Source of the DNA: Streptomyces spiroverticillatus | Lineage (GTDB): Bacteria > Actinomycetota > Actinomycetes > Streptomycetales > Streptomycetaceae | Assembly (NCBI GenBank): GCA_014650415.1 | Contig: BMUX01000003.1 | Coordinates: forward strand, 558,001-622,000 | DNA: 64,000 nucleotides | Direction of reading: 5' to 3' | Part shown: positions 44,571-52,393 of the stretch, piece by piece | Position numbering within the stretch: the first letter of the stretch is position 1 | Layout of the letters: every line of letters starts with the position of its first letter | Translations under genes and position numbers: made by a program | The notes under the pieces: generated by a model | What the model was told of the DNA's origin: nothing | Databases searched by the model: none | The model's input: the letters and a program-made list of their open reading frames with translations, nothing else

Positions 44571-44952
44571 GACGACGGTTCCTCCCTGAATTACTGCATT
44601 TTGCCCAGTCGGTGACCCTCCGGCAGCCCCAATTTTTCCCCTCGGGCCGCACGTTGTCACTGGAAGGAGTCTAAAGGCTGGGGATACGGGCGTGACGGCG
44701 GATGACGGGGAGCTGCTGTGGAGCTGCCGCCGCGGTGGAAGTGGATCTTGGTGGAACGCGTTGCGGGCCCGGCCGGGGTACGAAGTGGATCTTCGTCGCG
44801 AATCGCCTCGCCGGGCCGCCACAAGTGCTTTGCCCTGCCGCCCTGTCGCCTAGTACCGTGGGGTGCGATTGGTGACACCGCGCAATGCTGTGCCATCATC
44901 TGCAACGCACCTACTCGCGAACGCGCAAGCGCTGGCGTGTGTGGGTCGTGCT
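44571..44952. other. Gene-free region before the tRNA genes with a short direct repeat
   Basis: AAGTGGATCTT followed by G/C then GT occurs at 44739-44752 and 44783-44796. The region must contain promoters for the large minus-strand gene and for tRNA-Ser, but no consensus pair could be fixed. Confidence 0.4.
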
Positions 44953-45046
44953 GGAGGCGTCGCCTAGTCCGGTCTATGGCGCCGCACTGCTAATGCGGTT
45001 TGGGTCTTAAAGCCCATCGAGGGTTCAAATCCCTCCGCCTCCGCCA
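44953..45046 (+). tRNA. tRNA-Ser, anticodon GCT
   Basis: Acceptor GGAGGCG/CGCCTCC, anticodon loop CTGCTAA giving GCT (reads AGC/AGU), long variable arm, T arm GAGGG-TTCAAAT-CCCTC, and encoded CCA at 45044-45046. Confidence 0.96.
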
Positions 45047-45053
45047 GCACCAT

Positions 45054-45085
45054 CGAAGCCCCGGTCCACCAGGACCGGGGCTTCG
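45054..45085 (+). terminator. Hairpin after tRNA-Ser(GCT)
   Basis: A perfect 14-bp stem beginning CGAAGCCCCGG, with a 4-base loop, seven bases after the tRNA. Confidence 0.9.
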
Positions 45086-45221
45086 GTCGTTCTCGGGGGC
45101 GGCTCCGGCGCGCGGGGGTCCGATTTCCGGACGTGGTCACTCGGAGCCGCTGCCTCCGGCGCGCCACGCCCGTCACCCGTCCGGGTGTTTGTGCAGGTCA
45201 GGCGGGGTGTGCGCAATGGAT

Positions 45222-45250
45222 TTCGCATGACGGCGCAGGTCATGTAATGT
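45222..45250 (+). promoter_or_regulatory. Candidate promoter of tRNA-Arg
   Basis: TTCGCA (45222-45227), 17-base spacer, TAATGT (45245-45250), about 50 bases before the tRNA. The -10 fits TANNNT well; the -35 has four of six consensus bases. Confidence 0.5.
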
Positions 45251-45301
45251 TCTTCTTGCAACGCCGACGGGGCGGAAAACGGCCCGGAAGCACAGCGACA
45301 A

Positions 45302-45374
45302 GCACTCGTAGCTTAACGGATAGAGCATCTGACTACGGATCAGAAGGTTGCAGGTTCGAATCCTGCCGAGTGCA
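45302..45374 (+). tRNA. tRNA-Arg, anticodon ACG
   Basis: A 73-base tRNA with acceptor GCACTCG/CGAGTGC, anticodon loop CTACGGA giving ACG (inosine-modified, reads CGN except CGG), T loop TTCGAAT, no encoded CCA. Confidence 0.96.
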
Positions 45375-45382
45375 CAGTGAGG

Positions 45383-45413
45383 GAAGCCCCCCGGACAGAG
45401 TCCGGGGGGCTTC
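45383..45413 (+). terminator. Hairpin after tRNA-Arg
   Basis: GAAGCCCCCCGGA (45383-45395) and its complement (45401-45413), 5-base loop, followed by TTCG. Confidence 0.9.
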
Positions 45414-45473
45414 TTCGTGTCCGGGGGTGTTCGGGCTCGGGGCGTTGTCAGTGGTGGGGGACACACTGGCGGT

Positions 45474-46406
45474 ATGGAGAGGGAGCGGGCGGGGCGGCGG
45501 GAGTGGCGCAGTGCCGGGCTGAGCTGGGCCGGCGGGGTGCCGGGGTTGCGGTGGGAGGGCGGGGGTGCCGGGGGTGGGCCGGTCAGTCCGTTGTCGTACG
45601 GGGTGGGGGCCGGGGGGCTCGTGGCGTACGGGCGGGAAATCGGGTTCCGGGTGGTCGGGGAGCGGCGGTGTGTGGGGGTGCGGGGGAATCCGTGTCCCCT
45701 GCGTGCTGTGGTGGCGGGGCGGGCCACGCAGGCGCAGTGCGGGGAGTGTGCGCGGCTGGACCGGTCGCGGTCGGTGGCGGCGGACACGATGGCTGACGAT
45801 CCGCGGCCGTACGCCGTGTATCTGGCGTGGTTCGGGCCGGGGATTGTGAAGGTGGGGATCACCCGGGAGGACCGGGGGCCGGCGCGGCTGCTGGAGCAGG
45901 GGGCAGTGGCGTTCAGCTGGCTCGGGCGGGGGCCGTTGATGGCGGCGCGCCGGTGCGAGGAGCTGTTGCGGGCGGGGCTCGGGGTGCCGGACCGGATCTC
46001 GTACGCGAAGAAGCGCGCGGTGCGGGCGGCGCTGCCGGGGGCGGCGGAGCGGGCCGAGGAGGTGCGGGAGCTGCATGCGCGGGCGGTGGGGCTGGAGGGG
46101 TGGCCGGAGGCGTTGGGGGTGGTGGGGTGCGAGGTGGTGGATCACGCGGGGGTGTTCGGGCTGGAGGGGTTGGCGGGGGCTGTGGGTGTGGTGAGGGAGC
46201 TGGTGGGGGGTGGGTGTGTGGCGGGGAGGGGCGTGGCGGTGGCGGGGCCGGATGTGCATGTGGAGGTGGCGGGAGTGGGGGTTGTGGTGGTCGACAGTCG
46301 GTTGTTGGCGGGGTGGGGGTTGGAGAGGGCGGATGTGGGGGGTGGGGTGACGGTGCCGGTGAAGGGTGTGGAGGGGGAGGTGGGGGTGCAGGAGGGGTTG
46401 TTTTGA
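45474..46406 (+). CDS. DUF2797 domain protein
   Basis: This is a 310-residue soluble protein of the DUF2797 family, common in actinobacteria and unstudied. A Cys-containing N-terminal part (RCVGVRGNPCPLR, QCGECARLDRS) could bind zinc. The core has YAVYLAWFGPGIVKVGITRE, resembling a GIY-YIG nuclease start (Y-x-Y, then KVGIT), which is a known similarity for parts of this family. The C-terminal third is Gly/Val-rich and encoded by very G-rich DNA. ATG at 45474 has no strong ribosome binding site. Function unknown; nuclease activity is only a suggestion. Confidence 0.75.
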   Translation: MERERAGRREWRSAGLSWAGGVPGLRWEGGGAGGGPVSPLSYGVGAGGLVAYGREIGFRVVGERRCVGVRGNPCPLRAVVAGRATQAQCGECARLDRSRSVAADTMADDPRPYAVYLAWFGPGIVKVGITREDRGPARLLEQGAVAFSWLGRGPLMAARRCEELLRAGLGVPDRISYAKKRAVRAALPGAAERAEEVRELHARAVGLEGWPEALGVVGCEVVDHAGVFGLEGLAGAVGVVRELVGGGCVAGRGVAVAGPDVHVEVAGVGVVVVDSRLLAGWGLERADVGGGVTVPVKGVEGEVGVQEGLF

Positions 46407-46515
46407 GGGGGGTTGGGGGGGGAGGGGTTCGTGTCGCGCTTTGGGGTGAACTTCGGTTGATATCCGGCTAGTTGGCTTGACGGGTGTGTCAGCTTGCGGG
46501 TGGAGGTGATGATCG

Positions 46516-47442
46516 ATGTACGAGCAGAGCAGGTCGCCGGAAGAGGCGGCGGAGCAGCGGCAGGACGCGATCGAGGTCGGGGACTTCGTGTATGCGGCGA
46601 CGGGGTCGCGGGTGAGGCGGGTGACGTTGCCGGATGGGACGCATTGGTTTCCGGCGAAGGATGTGGCTAGTGGCTTGGGGTATTCGAACCCCCGACAGGC
46701 GATCCGCTGGCACGTCGAAGACAGTAATCAGAAGCTGCTCGGAGATATTGCACCTGGGGGCTATGGACTAGCCCCCGCGCGTAAAGGTGCAGCTCAGGGG
46801 CTGCGCACAACGATGAAGATGGTGAATCTCCAGGGACTCATCAACCTCGTCAACGGGTGCACGAAGCCTGAGTGCCAGCCCTTCCGGAACTGGGTGGCCG
46901 AGGTCATCGCGACCATTCAGCGAGATGGTTCGTACGCTCTGGAGCCTGCTCCGGTGCAGCCTGTGGAGAGTCGTGGGACGGCGTACGTCATGCCGCCCGA
47001 GGTGATCGATGTGATCGTTCGGCTCGAAGAGCGGAATGTGCGGGCGGATGAGCTTCTCGCGGCCGCGCAAACCGAGCGGGCGCAGCAGGTTCACCGGACG
47101 AACGACCTGCTGGACAGGATCGCGGGGTCCCTGGAGACGCTGGTCGAGCGTATGGAGCCTCGGGTTCCGGTGCAGGAGGCTCCCGAAGTCACGCCGCAGC
47201 AGCTGTTGGATACGTGGCGGCAGCGGAATCTCGTGGTGACGGACGACGTGCATGCGGTGGCGGCCTATCTCGCGCCGGCGTTGGTGCGGGGTGCGGCGGG
47301 GTACACCGTCGAGACCATCGCGATGAAGACCGGGCTTCCGCAGGCGCGGGTGCATGACTGTCTGCGGCTGCTGCTCAAGCGCGGGTGCATGAAGCAGCGG
47401 GGGGTGGGGGCGGACGGGGCGCCGGTGTACGTGCTGCCGTAG
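46516..47442 (+). CDS. BRO-N domain protein (phage antirepressor-like)
   Basis: This is a 308-residue protein. The BRO-N domain covers about residues 30-135 (VRRVTLPDGTHWFPAKDVASGLGYSNPRQAIRWHV, then INLVNGCTKPECQPFRNWVAEVIATIQRDGSY), the part that binds DNA in phage antirepressors. A coiled middle region (about 155-225) and a C-terminal winged-helix-like part (about 240-305, YTVETIAMKTGLPQARVHDCLRLLLKRG) follow. Local GC is lower than in flanking genes around 46660-46780, which could mark transfer, but no phage genes are near. GGTGGAGGTG lies before the ATG. It is a stand-alone regulator of unknown target. Confidence 0.85.
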   Translation: MYEQSRSPEEAAEQRQDAIEVGDFVYAATGSRVRRVTLPDGTHWFPAKDVASGLGYSNPRQAIRWHVEDSNQKLLGDIAPGGYGLAPARKGAAQGLRTTMKMVNLQGLINLVNGCTKPECQPFRNWVAEVIATIQRDGSYALEPAPVQPVESRGTAYVMPPEVIDVIVRLEERNVRADELLAAAQTERAQQVHRTNDLLDRIAGSLETLVERMEPRVPVQEAPEVTPQQLLDTWRQRNLVVTDDVHAVAAYLAPALVRGAAGYTVETIAMKTGLPQARVHDCLRLLLKRGCMKQRGVGADGAPVYVLP

Positions 47443-47450
47443 CGCGGGAT

Positions 47451-47499
47451 GACAAAGGGCCTGAAGTCGCAAATCGAAGTTGCGGCTTCGGGCCTTGTC
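47451..47499 (+). terminator. Long hairpin after the BRO-N gene
   Basis: GACAAAGGGCCTGAAG and downstream bases pair with CTTCGGGCCTTGTC through an imperfect stem of about 20 bp (47451-47472 with 47480-47499). Confidence 0.75.
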
Positions 47500-47533
47500 G
47501 TACCGTACCGAACCTTCGAGGTGAACTTTCCTG

Positions 47534-47589
47534 AACCGTCGATTGGGCCGACGGTTGGTGCGACATCGCAGGTCAACCCCTGTGGATAA
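47534..47589. promoter_or_regulatory. Inverted repeats and a DnaA-box-like site upstream of the amidohydrolase gene
   Basis: AACCGTCG (47534-47541) pairs with CGACGGTT (47549-47556). TGCGACATCGCA (47560-47571) is an inverted repeat with a 2-base centre. TGTGGATAA (47581-47589) is a perfect reverse DnaA box. Their function is unknown. Confidence 0.45.
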
Positions 47590-47633
47590 CTTGCAGCTTC
47601 TTGAAGCAAGTTGATGCACGTAGCGTGCCGCGC

Positions 47634-48530
47634 ATGATGAACAGTGCAGATGAGGCGTCCCAGGTAAGGGAGTTCGCGCGGCGGATCGGGGTTCCGGGGT
47701 TGGTGGATGTGCATACGCACTTCATGCCGGAGCGGGTGTTGAAGAAGGTGTGGGCGTACTTCGACGCCGTGGGGCCGTTGACGGGGGTGGAGTGGCCGAT
47801 CACGTATCGGTTCGAGGAGGAGGAGAGGGTGCGGGTGTTGCGGGAGTTCGGGGTGGTGGGGTTCACCTCGATGATCTATCCGCACAAGGCCGGGATGGCG
47901 GAGTGGCTGAACGGGTGGGGGGAGGAGTTCGCGGGGCGGACGGAGGGGTGTCTGAGGACGGGGACCTTCTTTCCGGAGGCGGGGGTCGAGGGGTATGTGC
48001 GGCGGGCTGTGGAGGGTGGGGTGAGGGTGTTCAAGGCGCACTTGCAGGTGGGGGCGTACGACCCGAACAGCCCGGAGCTGGAGGGGGTGTGGGGGGTGCT
48101 GGCCGAGGCCGGTGTGCCTGTGGTGATGCACTGCGGGTCCGGGCCCGTGCCGGGGAAGTTCACCGGGCCGGGGCCGGTCGGGGAGGTGCTGGCGCGGCAT
48201 CCGCGGCTGCGGGTGATCGTGGCGCACATGGGGATGCCCGAGTACGGGGAGTTTCTGGGGCTGGCGGAGAGGTACGGGGAGGTCCGGCTCGACACGACCA
48301 TGGCGTTCACGGACTTCAGTGAGCGGATGGCGCCTTTCCCGAAGGGGGAGTTGGGGCGGCTGCGGGATCTGGGGGCTCGGGTGTTGCTGGGGAGCGACTT
48401 TCCCAATATTCCGTACGGGTACCTGCACCAGCTGGAGGCGCTGGAGCGGCTCCAGCTGGGCGAGGAGTGGTTGCGGGCGGTGTGCTGGGGGAACGGGGCG
48501 CGGCTGTTCGGGCTGGAGCCGGTGCGTTAG
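47634..48530 (+). CDS. Amidohydrolase-2 family metal-dependent hydrolase
   Basis: This is a 298-residue TIM-barrel hydrolase. VDVHTHF supplies the first two metal histidines, KAHLQVG the Lys/His region, VVMHCGSG and VIVAHMG further His ligands, and LLGSDFPN the catalytic Asp. The group includes decarboxylases such as ACMSD as well as lactonases and hydrolases, so the reaction cannot be fixed. The ATG at 47634 (or the next codon) is preferred to a TTG at 47601; no clear ribosome binding site exists for any. It is convergent with the luciferase-like gene, with stops seven bases apart. Confidence 0.87.
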   Translation: MMNSADEASQVREFARRIGVPGLVDVHTHFMPERVLKKVWAYFDAVGPLTGVEWPITYRFEEEERVRVLREFGVVGFTSMIYPHKAGMAEWLNGWGEEFAGRTEGCLRTGTFFPEAGVEGYVRRAVEGGVRVFKAHLQVGAYDPNSPELEGVWGVLAEAGVPVVMHCGSGPVPGKFTGPGPVGEVLARHPRLRVIVAHMGMPEYGEFLGLAERYGEVRLDTTMAFTDFSERMAPFPKGELGRLRDLGARVLLGSDFPNIPYGYLHQLEALERLQLGEEWLRAVCWGNGARLFGLEPVR

Positions 48531-48537
48531 AGAGGGG

Positions 48538-49431
48538 CTAGAGGAGGGCCTTGGCCAGGGCTCGCCATTCGGTGCGCGGGAGAGCGGTGCGGGGCAGGGC
48601 GGCCGGGGGCAGCACCTGGAGGGCGAGGTGGTCGGCGCCGGCCGCGTAGAACTCCTCCGCCTTGGAGCGGATGCGGTCCTCGTCGCCGAGGGCGAACAGG
48701 GCGTCCAGGAGGCGGTCGCTGCCGTCGTTCTCGAAGTCGGACTCCGTGAAGCCGAGGCGGAGGAGGTTGTTGGTGTAGTTGGGGAGGGGGAGGTAGCGGG
48801 TGAGCATGGTGCGGGCCACCGCGCGGGCCTCGTCGAGGTCGGGGTCGAGTACCACCGTCAGCTCGGGGGCGAGGAAGGCGTCCGGGCCGAGGGCTTCGCG
48901 GGCCTGGGCCGTGTGGGCCGGGGTGACCAGGTACGGGTGGGCGCCGGCGGCCCGGGCGGAGGCCAGCTTCAGCATTTTCGGGCCCAGGGCGGCGAGGACG
49001 CGGCGCTCGGCGGGGAGCGGGGTCTCCGCCTTGTCGAGTACGTCCAGGTAGTCGGTCATCGCCGAGTACGGGCGGGCGTACTGCGGGGCGAGCGCGTCGT
49101 GGCTCACGCCCAGGCCGAGGACGAAACGGCCGGGGTAGCGGGATTCGTACGCGGCTGCCGCGGCGGCCACGTCCTCGGCCGGGTGGTGCCAGATGCTGAG
49201 GATGCCGGTGGCGACCTTGATGTGGTCGGTCGCTTCGAGGAGCGGGGCCACGTCGGCGGGGGACGGACTGCCGCCGGACCAGATCGTTCCGTATCCGAGG
49301 TCCTCCAACTCCGTGACCGCGTCGGTGAGTTCCAGCAGGTCCTGGGGCTCGGGGGCGCGGAGGGCTCCGTGCCAGATGCCGAGGCGGCCGTACGTACGGG
49401 TGTGCTGGGAGCGGTGGGAGTCGGAAGTCAT
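48538..49431 (-). CDS. LLM-class flavin/F420-dependent oxidoreductase
   Basis: This is a 297-residue luciferase-like TIM-barrel protein. YGTIWSGGSPSPADVAPLLEATDHIKVATGI, WHHPAEDVAAAAAAYESRYPGRFVLGLGVSH and PHPYLVTPAHTA-type segments are typical of the actinobacterial F420-dependent branch (TIGR03620-like). The cofactor is more likely F420 than FMN, from the family. The start ATG is at 49431. The region upstream is shared with the divergent response-regulator gene. Substrate unknown. Confidence 0.87.
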   Translation of the reverse strand: MTSDSHRSQHTRTYGRLGIWHGALRAPEPQDLLELTDAVTELEDLGYGTIWSGGSPSPADVAPLLEATDHIKVATGILSIWHHPAEDVAAAAAAYESRYPGRFVLGLGVSHDALAPQYARPYSAMTDYLDVLDKAETPLPAERRVLAALGPKMLKLASARAAGAHPYLVTPAHTAQAREALGPDAFLAPELTVVLDPDLDEARAVARTMLTRYLPLPNYTNNLLRLGFTESDFENDGSDRLLDALFALGDEDRIRSKAEEFYAAGADHLALQVLPPAALPRTALPRTEWRALAKALL

Positions 49432-49482
49432 GTGGGGGCTAACGGGCAGGTCGGCGGGGCTATTCCGGAGAGGCGGGGTTCG

Positions 49483-49535
49483 TTCGTACAGGCTGCACGG
49501 GGGCTGTGTTTGTACGGGCTGTGCGGGGGGCTGTG
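49483..49535. repeat. Tandem imperfect 26/27-bp direct repeat upstream of the two-component genes
   Basis: Unit 1 at 49483-49508 and unit 2 at 49509-49535 both follow TT-x-GTAC-x-GGCTG ... GGGGGCTGTG. They are head to tail, 75-127 bases before the response-regulator start. Direct repeats suit OmpR-type binding. Confidence 0.65.
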
Positions 49536-49609
49536 TCCTTGTGGGGTTTCTCAGGGGATTCACAGGAAGGGGCAAGGGGGCTCTCACCGATCGTGCCGAG
49601 GGTGGGCCC

Positions 49610-50407
49610 ATGCGGACGACAGTGAGTGGGCCCCGGGCGGGCGAGCAGGCGGCTGAGCGGGTGGGCGGCCGCGTGGCCGAGCGTGGTGGTGCGGGAGGCG
49701 GTGGGCGTGACGGTGGTGCCGTACGCGTACTGGTGGTGGACGACGAGGCGTCGCTCGCCGAGCTGCTGTGCATGGCGCTGCGGTACGAGGGGTGGGAGAC
49801 CCGGAGCGCCGGTGACGGCGCGGAGGCCGTGCGGGCGGCGCGGGTGTTCCGGCCGGACGCGGTCGTACTGGACGTGATGCTGCCGGACACGGACGGGCTG
49901 GCCGTGCTGCGCCGGGTCCGGGCGGATCTGCCGGACGTACCGGTGCTGTTCCTGACGGCGCGGGACGCCGTGGAGGACCGGATCGCCGGGCTCACGGCCG
50001 GGGGCGACGACTACGTCACCAAGCCGTTCAGCCTGGAGGAGGTCGTGGCGCGGCTGCGCGGGCTGATCCGGCGGAGCGGGCGCGGGCGGGTGGTGGCGCG
50101 GCCCGACTCGGAGCTGGTGGTCGGGGATCTGCGGCTGGACGAGGACAGCCATGAGGTGTGGCGGGGGGAGGACGAAGTGCGGCTCACCGCGACGGAGTTC
50201 GAGCTGCTGAGGTTTCTGATGCGCAACCCGAAGCGGGTGCTCAGCAAGGCGCAGATTCTGGACCGGGTCTGGAACTACGACTTCGGGGGGCAGGCGAATG
50301 TGGTCGAGCTCTACATCTCGTACTTGAGGAAGAAGATCGATGCCGGGCGTACGCCGATGATCCACACGCGGCGTGGGGCCGGGTACTTGATCAAGCCGGG
50401 TGGGTGA
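49610..50407 (+). CDS. OmpR-family response regulator
   Basis: This is a 265-residue regulator. A 37-residue Gly/Arg/Ala-rich tail precedes the receiver (about 38-150), which has D44-D45, phosphoacceptor D88 (VLDVMLPD), T116 and K138 (YVTKPF), all intact. The C-terminal winged helix (about 165-262) contains RLTATEFELLRFLMRNPKRVLSK and YLRKKID with the RRGAGYLI wing. The stop overlaps the kinase GTG (GTGA, 50404-50407). ATG at 49610 is the only early ATG that fits; a GTG later could remove the tail. It is expected to control its own promoter and perhaps the downstream glycosyltransferases. Confidence 0.92.
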   Translation: MRTTVSGPRAGEQAAERVGGRVAERGGAGGGGRDGGAVRVLVVDDEASLAELLCMALRYEGWETRSAGDGAEAVRAARVFRPDAVVLDVMLPDTDGLAVLRRVRADLPDVPVLFLTARDAVEDRIAGLTAGGDDYVTKPFSLEEVVARLRGLIRRSGRGRVVARPDSELVVGDLRLDEDSHEVWRGEDEVRLTATEFELLRFLMRNPKRVLSKAQILDRVWNYDFGGQANVVELYISYLRKKIDAGRTPMIHTRRGAGYLIKPGG

Positions 50408-52125
50408 GGGGGCTCGTGAGCTCCTTCAGGTTCAGGTTCCGGGGGCGGCGGGCGCAGTCGTTCCGGCGGCGGACGCTGTCGTTGCGGGCGCGGCTCGTGG
50501 TGTCGTGTGTGGCGTTGGTGGCGGTTGTTGCGGCGGTGGTGGGGGTCGTGACGTCCGTCGCACTGCATTCGTATCTGGAGGGGCAGGTCGACGAGCAGTT
50601 GGTTTCGGCGTTGGGGCGTGAGCACGGAAGTGGGCTGCTGTTCGTGGCCGCGCCCGGGCAGCCGCTGGGGACCGTCGGGCTGCGCGACGACGTGGGGGCA
50701 CGGAGCGTGTCGGGGACGGGGGAGCGGGCCGAGTCGCATCTGAAGGGGCTGCGGGCCGGGCAGGTCGCCGCGTTGCAGGGGGTGCCGAGGGACGGGAAGC
50801 CGCACACGGTGAGCGTGCCGGGGCTCGGGGAGTACCGGGCCGTGGTGGGCAGTGGCAAGGGGGCGGGGCTGGTGCTGTTCCGGGGTGACGTCCGGAGTGA
50901 TGCCCGGGGTGACAAGGGGGTGGGGCCTCTCCCCGGGCCCGGGGGGCTGCCGGGCGGGGAGGGGGAAGGCGGGGAGGTCGTGCTCGGGTTTCCGTTGGCG
51001 GAGGTGCAGGACACCGTTCGTACGCTCGTGGTGGTCGTGGTCTGTGTGACGCTCGCGGCGCTGGTGGCGGCTGTGATCGCGGGGAATGCGTTGGTCGGGG
51101 CCGCGCTCAGGCCGTTGCGGCGGATCGCGGCGACGGCCACGCGGGTGTCCGAACTTCCCTTGGACCGGGGTGAGGTGGCACTCCATGAGCGGGTTCCGGA
51201 GGCTCAGGCGGACGCCCGGACCGAGGTCGGGCAGGTCGGGGCGGCGCTCAACCGGATGCTCGGGCACGTGGGGGCGGCGCTGGCGGTGCGGCAGGAGAGC
51301 GAGATGCGGGTGCGGCGGTTCGTCGCCGATGCCAGTCATGAGCTGCGGACGCCGCTCGCTTCGATACGGGGGTACGCGGAGCTGACGCGCCGGGGGCGGG
51401 AGGCGGCGGCCGCCGGGCCCGACACACGGCATGCGCTCGGGCGGATCGAGTCGGAGGCGGCGCGGATGACCGGGCTGGTGGAGGACTTGCTGCTGCTGGC
51501 GCGGCTGGATGCGGGGGTCGGGGCGGGGGCCGAAGTGGATGTGAGAGCGGTGCTCTCGGTAGAGAGCGTTGATCTCCTGCCGCTGGTCGTGGACGCGGTC
51601 AGCGATGCGCGGGCTGCGCGGCAGGGGCATGTGTGGCGGCTGGAGTTGCCCGACGAGCCGGTGGTGGTGCGGGGGGATGCGGGGCGGTTGCAGCAGGTGC
51701 TGGTGAATCTGCTGGGGAACGCGGGGGTGCATACGCCGGAGGGGACGAAGGTCGTCGCCCGGGTGGGTGAGGAAGTGGGGGAGGGAGGGGGTCGGTGGGC
51801 CGTTGTCGAGGTGCGGGACGACGGGCCCGGGGTGCCTCCGGAATTGGTGGGGCGGGTTTTCGAGCGGTTCGCTCGGGGGGATGTGGGGAGGGCGCGGGTG
51901 CCCGTGCGGGTGCCCGTGCGGGCGGGCGGGTTCGGTGTGCCCGTGCGGGCGGCGGGGGGATCGGTGGGGGGACTCGGTTCGCCCGTGCGGGGCGAGGGCT
52001 CGGGGGTCGGGTCGACCGGGCTCGGGTTGGCGATTGTGAGGGCGGTGGTGGAGGCGCATGGGGGGCGGGTCGGGGTGGAGAGTGTGCCGGGGTGCACGGT
52101 GTTTTCGGTGCGGGTGCCCTTGTAG
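50404..52125 (+). CDS. Membrane sensor histidine kinase
   Basis: This is a 573-residue kinase. Helices are at about residues 30-54 and 206-232 and enclose an extracytoplasmic sensor of about 150 residues that is Gly-rich. HAMP (about 233-290) and a DHp domain with H312 in ASHELRTPL follow. The ATPase domain has N box VNLLGNAGVHT (near 435), DDGPGVP (472-478) and TGLGLAIV (538-545). Between FERFARGD and TGLGLA the ATP lid carries an insertion of about 40 residues made of VPVR-type repeats. The first GTG at 50404 is coupled to the regulator; GTG at 50416 is an alternative. Confidence 0.92.
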   Translation: MRGLVSSFRFRFRGRRAQSFRRRTLSLRARLVVSCVALVAVVAAVVGVVTSVALHSYLEGQVDEQLVSALGREHGSGLLFVAAPGQPLGTVGLRDDVGARSVSGTGERAESHLKGLRAGQVAALQGVPRDGKPHTVSVPGLGEYRAVVGSGKGAGLVLFRGDVRSDARGDKGVGPLPGPGGLPGGEGEGGEVVLGFPLAEVQDTVRTLVVVVVCVTLAALVAAVIAGNALVGAALRPLRRIAATATRVSELPLDRGEVALHERVPEAQADARTEVGQVGAALNRMLGHVGAALAVRQESEMRVRRFVADASHELRTPLASIRGYAELTRRGREAAAAGPDTRHALGRIESEAARMTGLVEDLLLLARLDAGVGAGAEVDVRAVLSVESVDLLPLVVDAVSDARAARQGHVWRLELPDEPVVVRGDAGRLQQVLVNLLGNAGVHTPEGTKVVARVGEEVGEGGGRWAVVEVRDDGPGVPPELVGRVFERFARGDVGRARVPVRVPVRAGGFGVPVRAAGGSVGGLGSPVRGEGSGVGSTGLGLAIVRAVVEAHGGRVGVESVPGCTVFSVRVPL

Positions 52126-52237
52126 GGGGGCGGGTGTGTCGGTGCGGGTGGGTTGTGGCCGGAGTCCAGGCGGGTCCCCAGCCCCGCCCCTTCACCTAAA
52201 CTCGCGAGGCTGTTGGGGTGGGTTGCTGTTCAGGACC

Positions 52238-52320
52238 GGGGCTACGCCCCTTGCCCCCTGCACGGCTTCGCCGTGCGTCCTCAAACGCCGGACGGGCTGA
52301 GTTCCAAGCCCCGGACCGGC
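52238..52320. repeat. Streptomyces-type intergenic repeat with two hairpins
   Basis: GGGGC-TAC-GCCCC (52238-52250) and GCACGGC-TTC-GCCGTGC (52260-52276) are followed by TCAAACGCCGGACGGGCTGA, a sequence widely repeated between genes in Streptomyces. A second CCGGACCGGCTGA copy lies at about 52311-52323. It may end the kinase transcript. Confidence 0.7.
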
Positions 52321-52393
52321 TGAATGCCAAGTCCACAGCCCACCCACAGCCCCACCACACCCCCCACCCAGCCTCCCCCCGCAGCCTCTCCCC

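Noticed and set aside
45417..45473. Upstream start for the DUF2797 protein at 45417
   Set aside because: The longer reading begins right after the tRNA terminator stem and adds no conserved sequence; ATG at 45474 is preferred.
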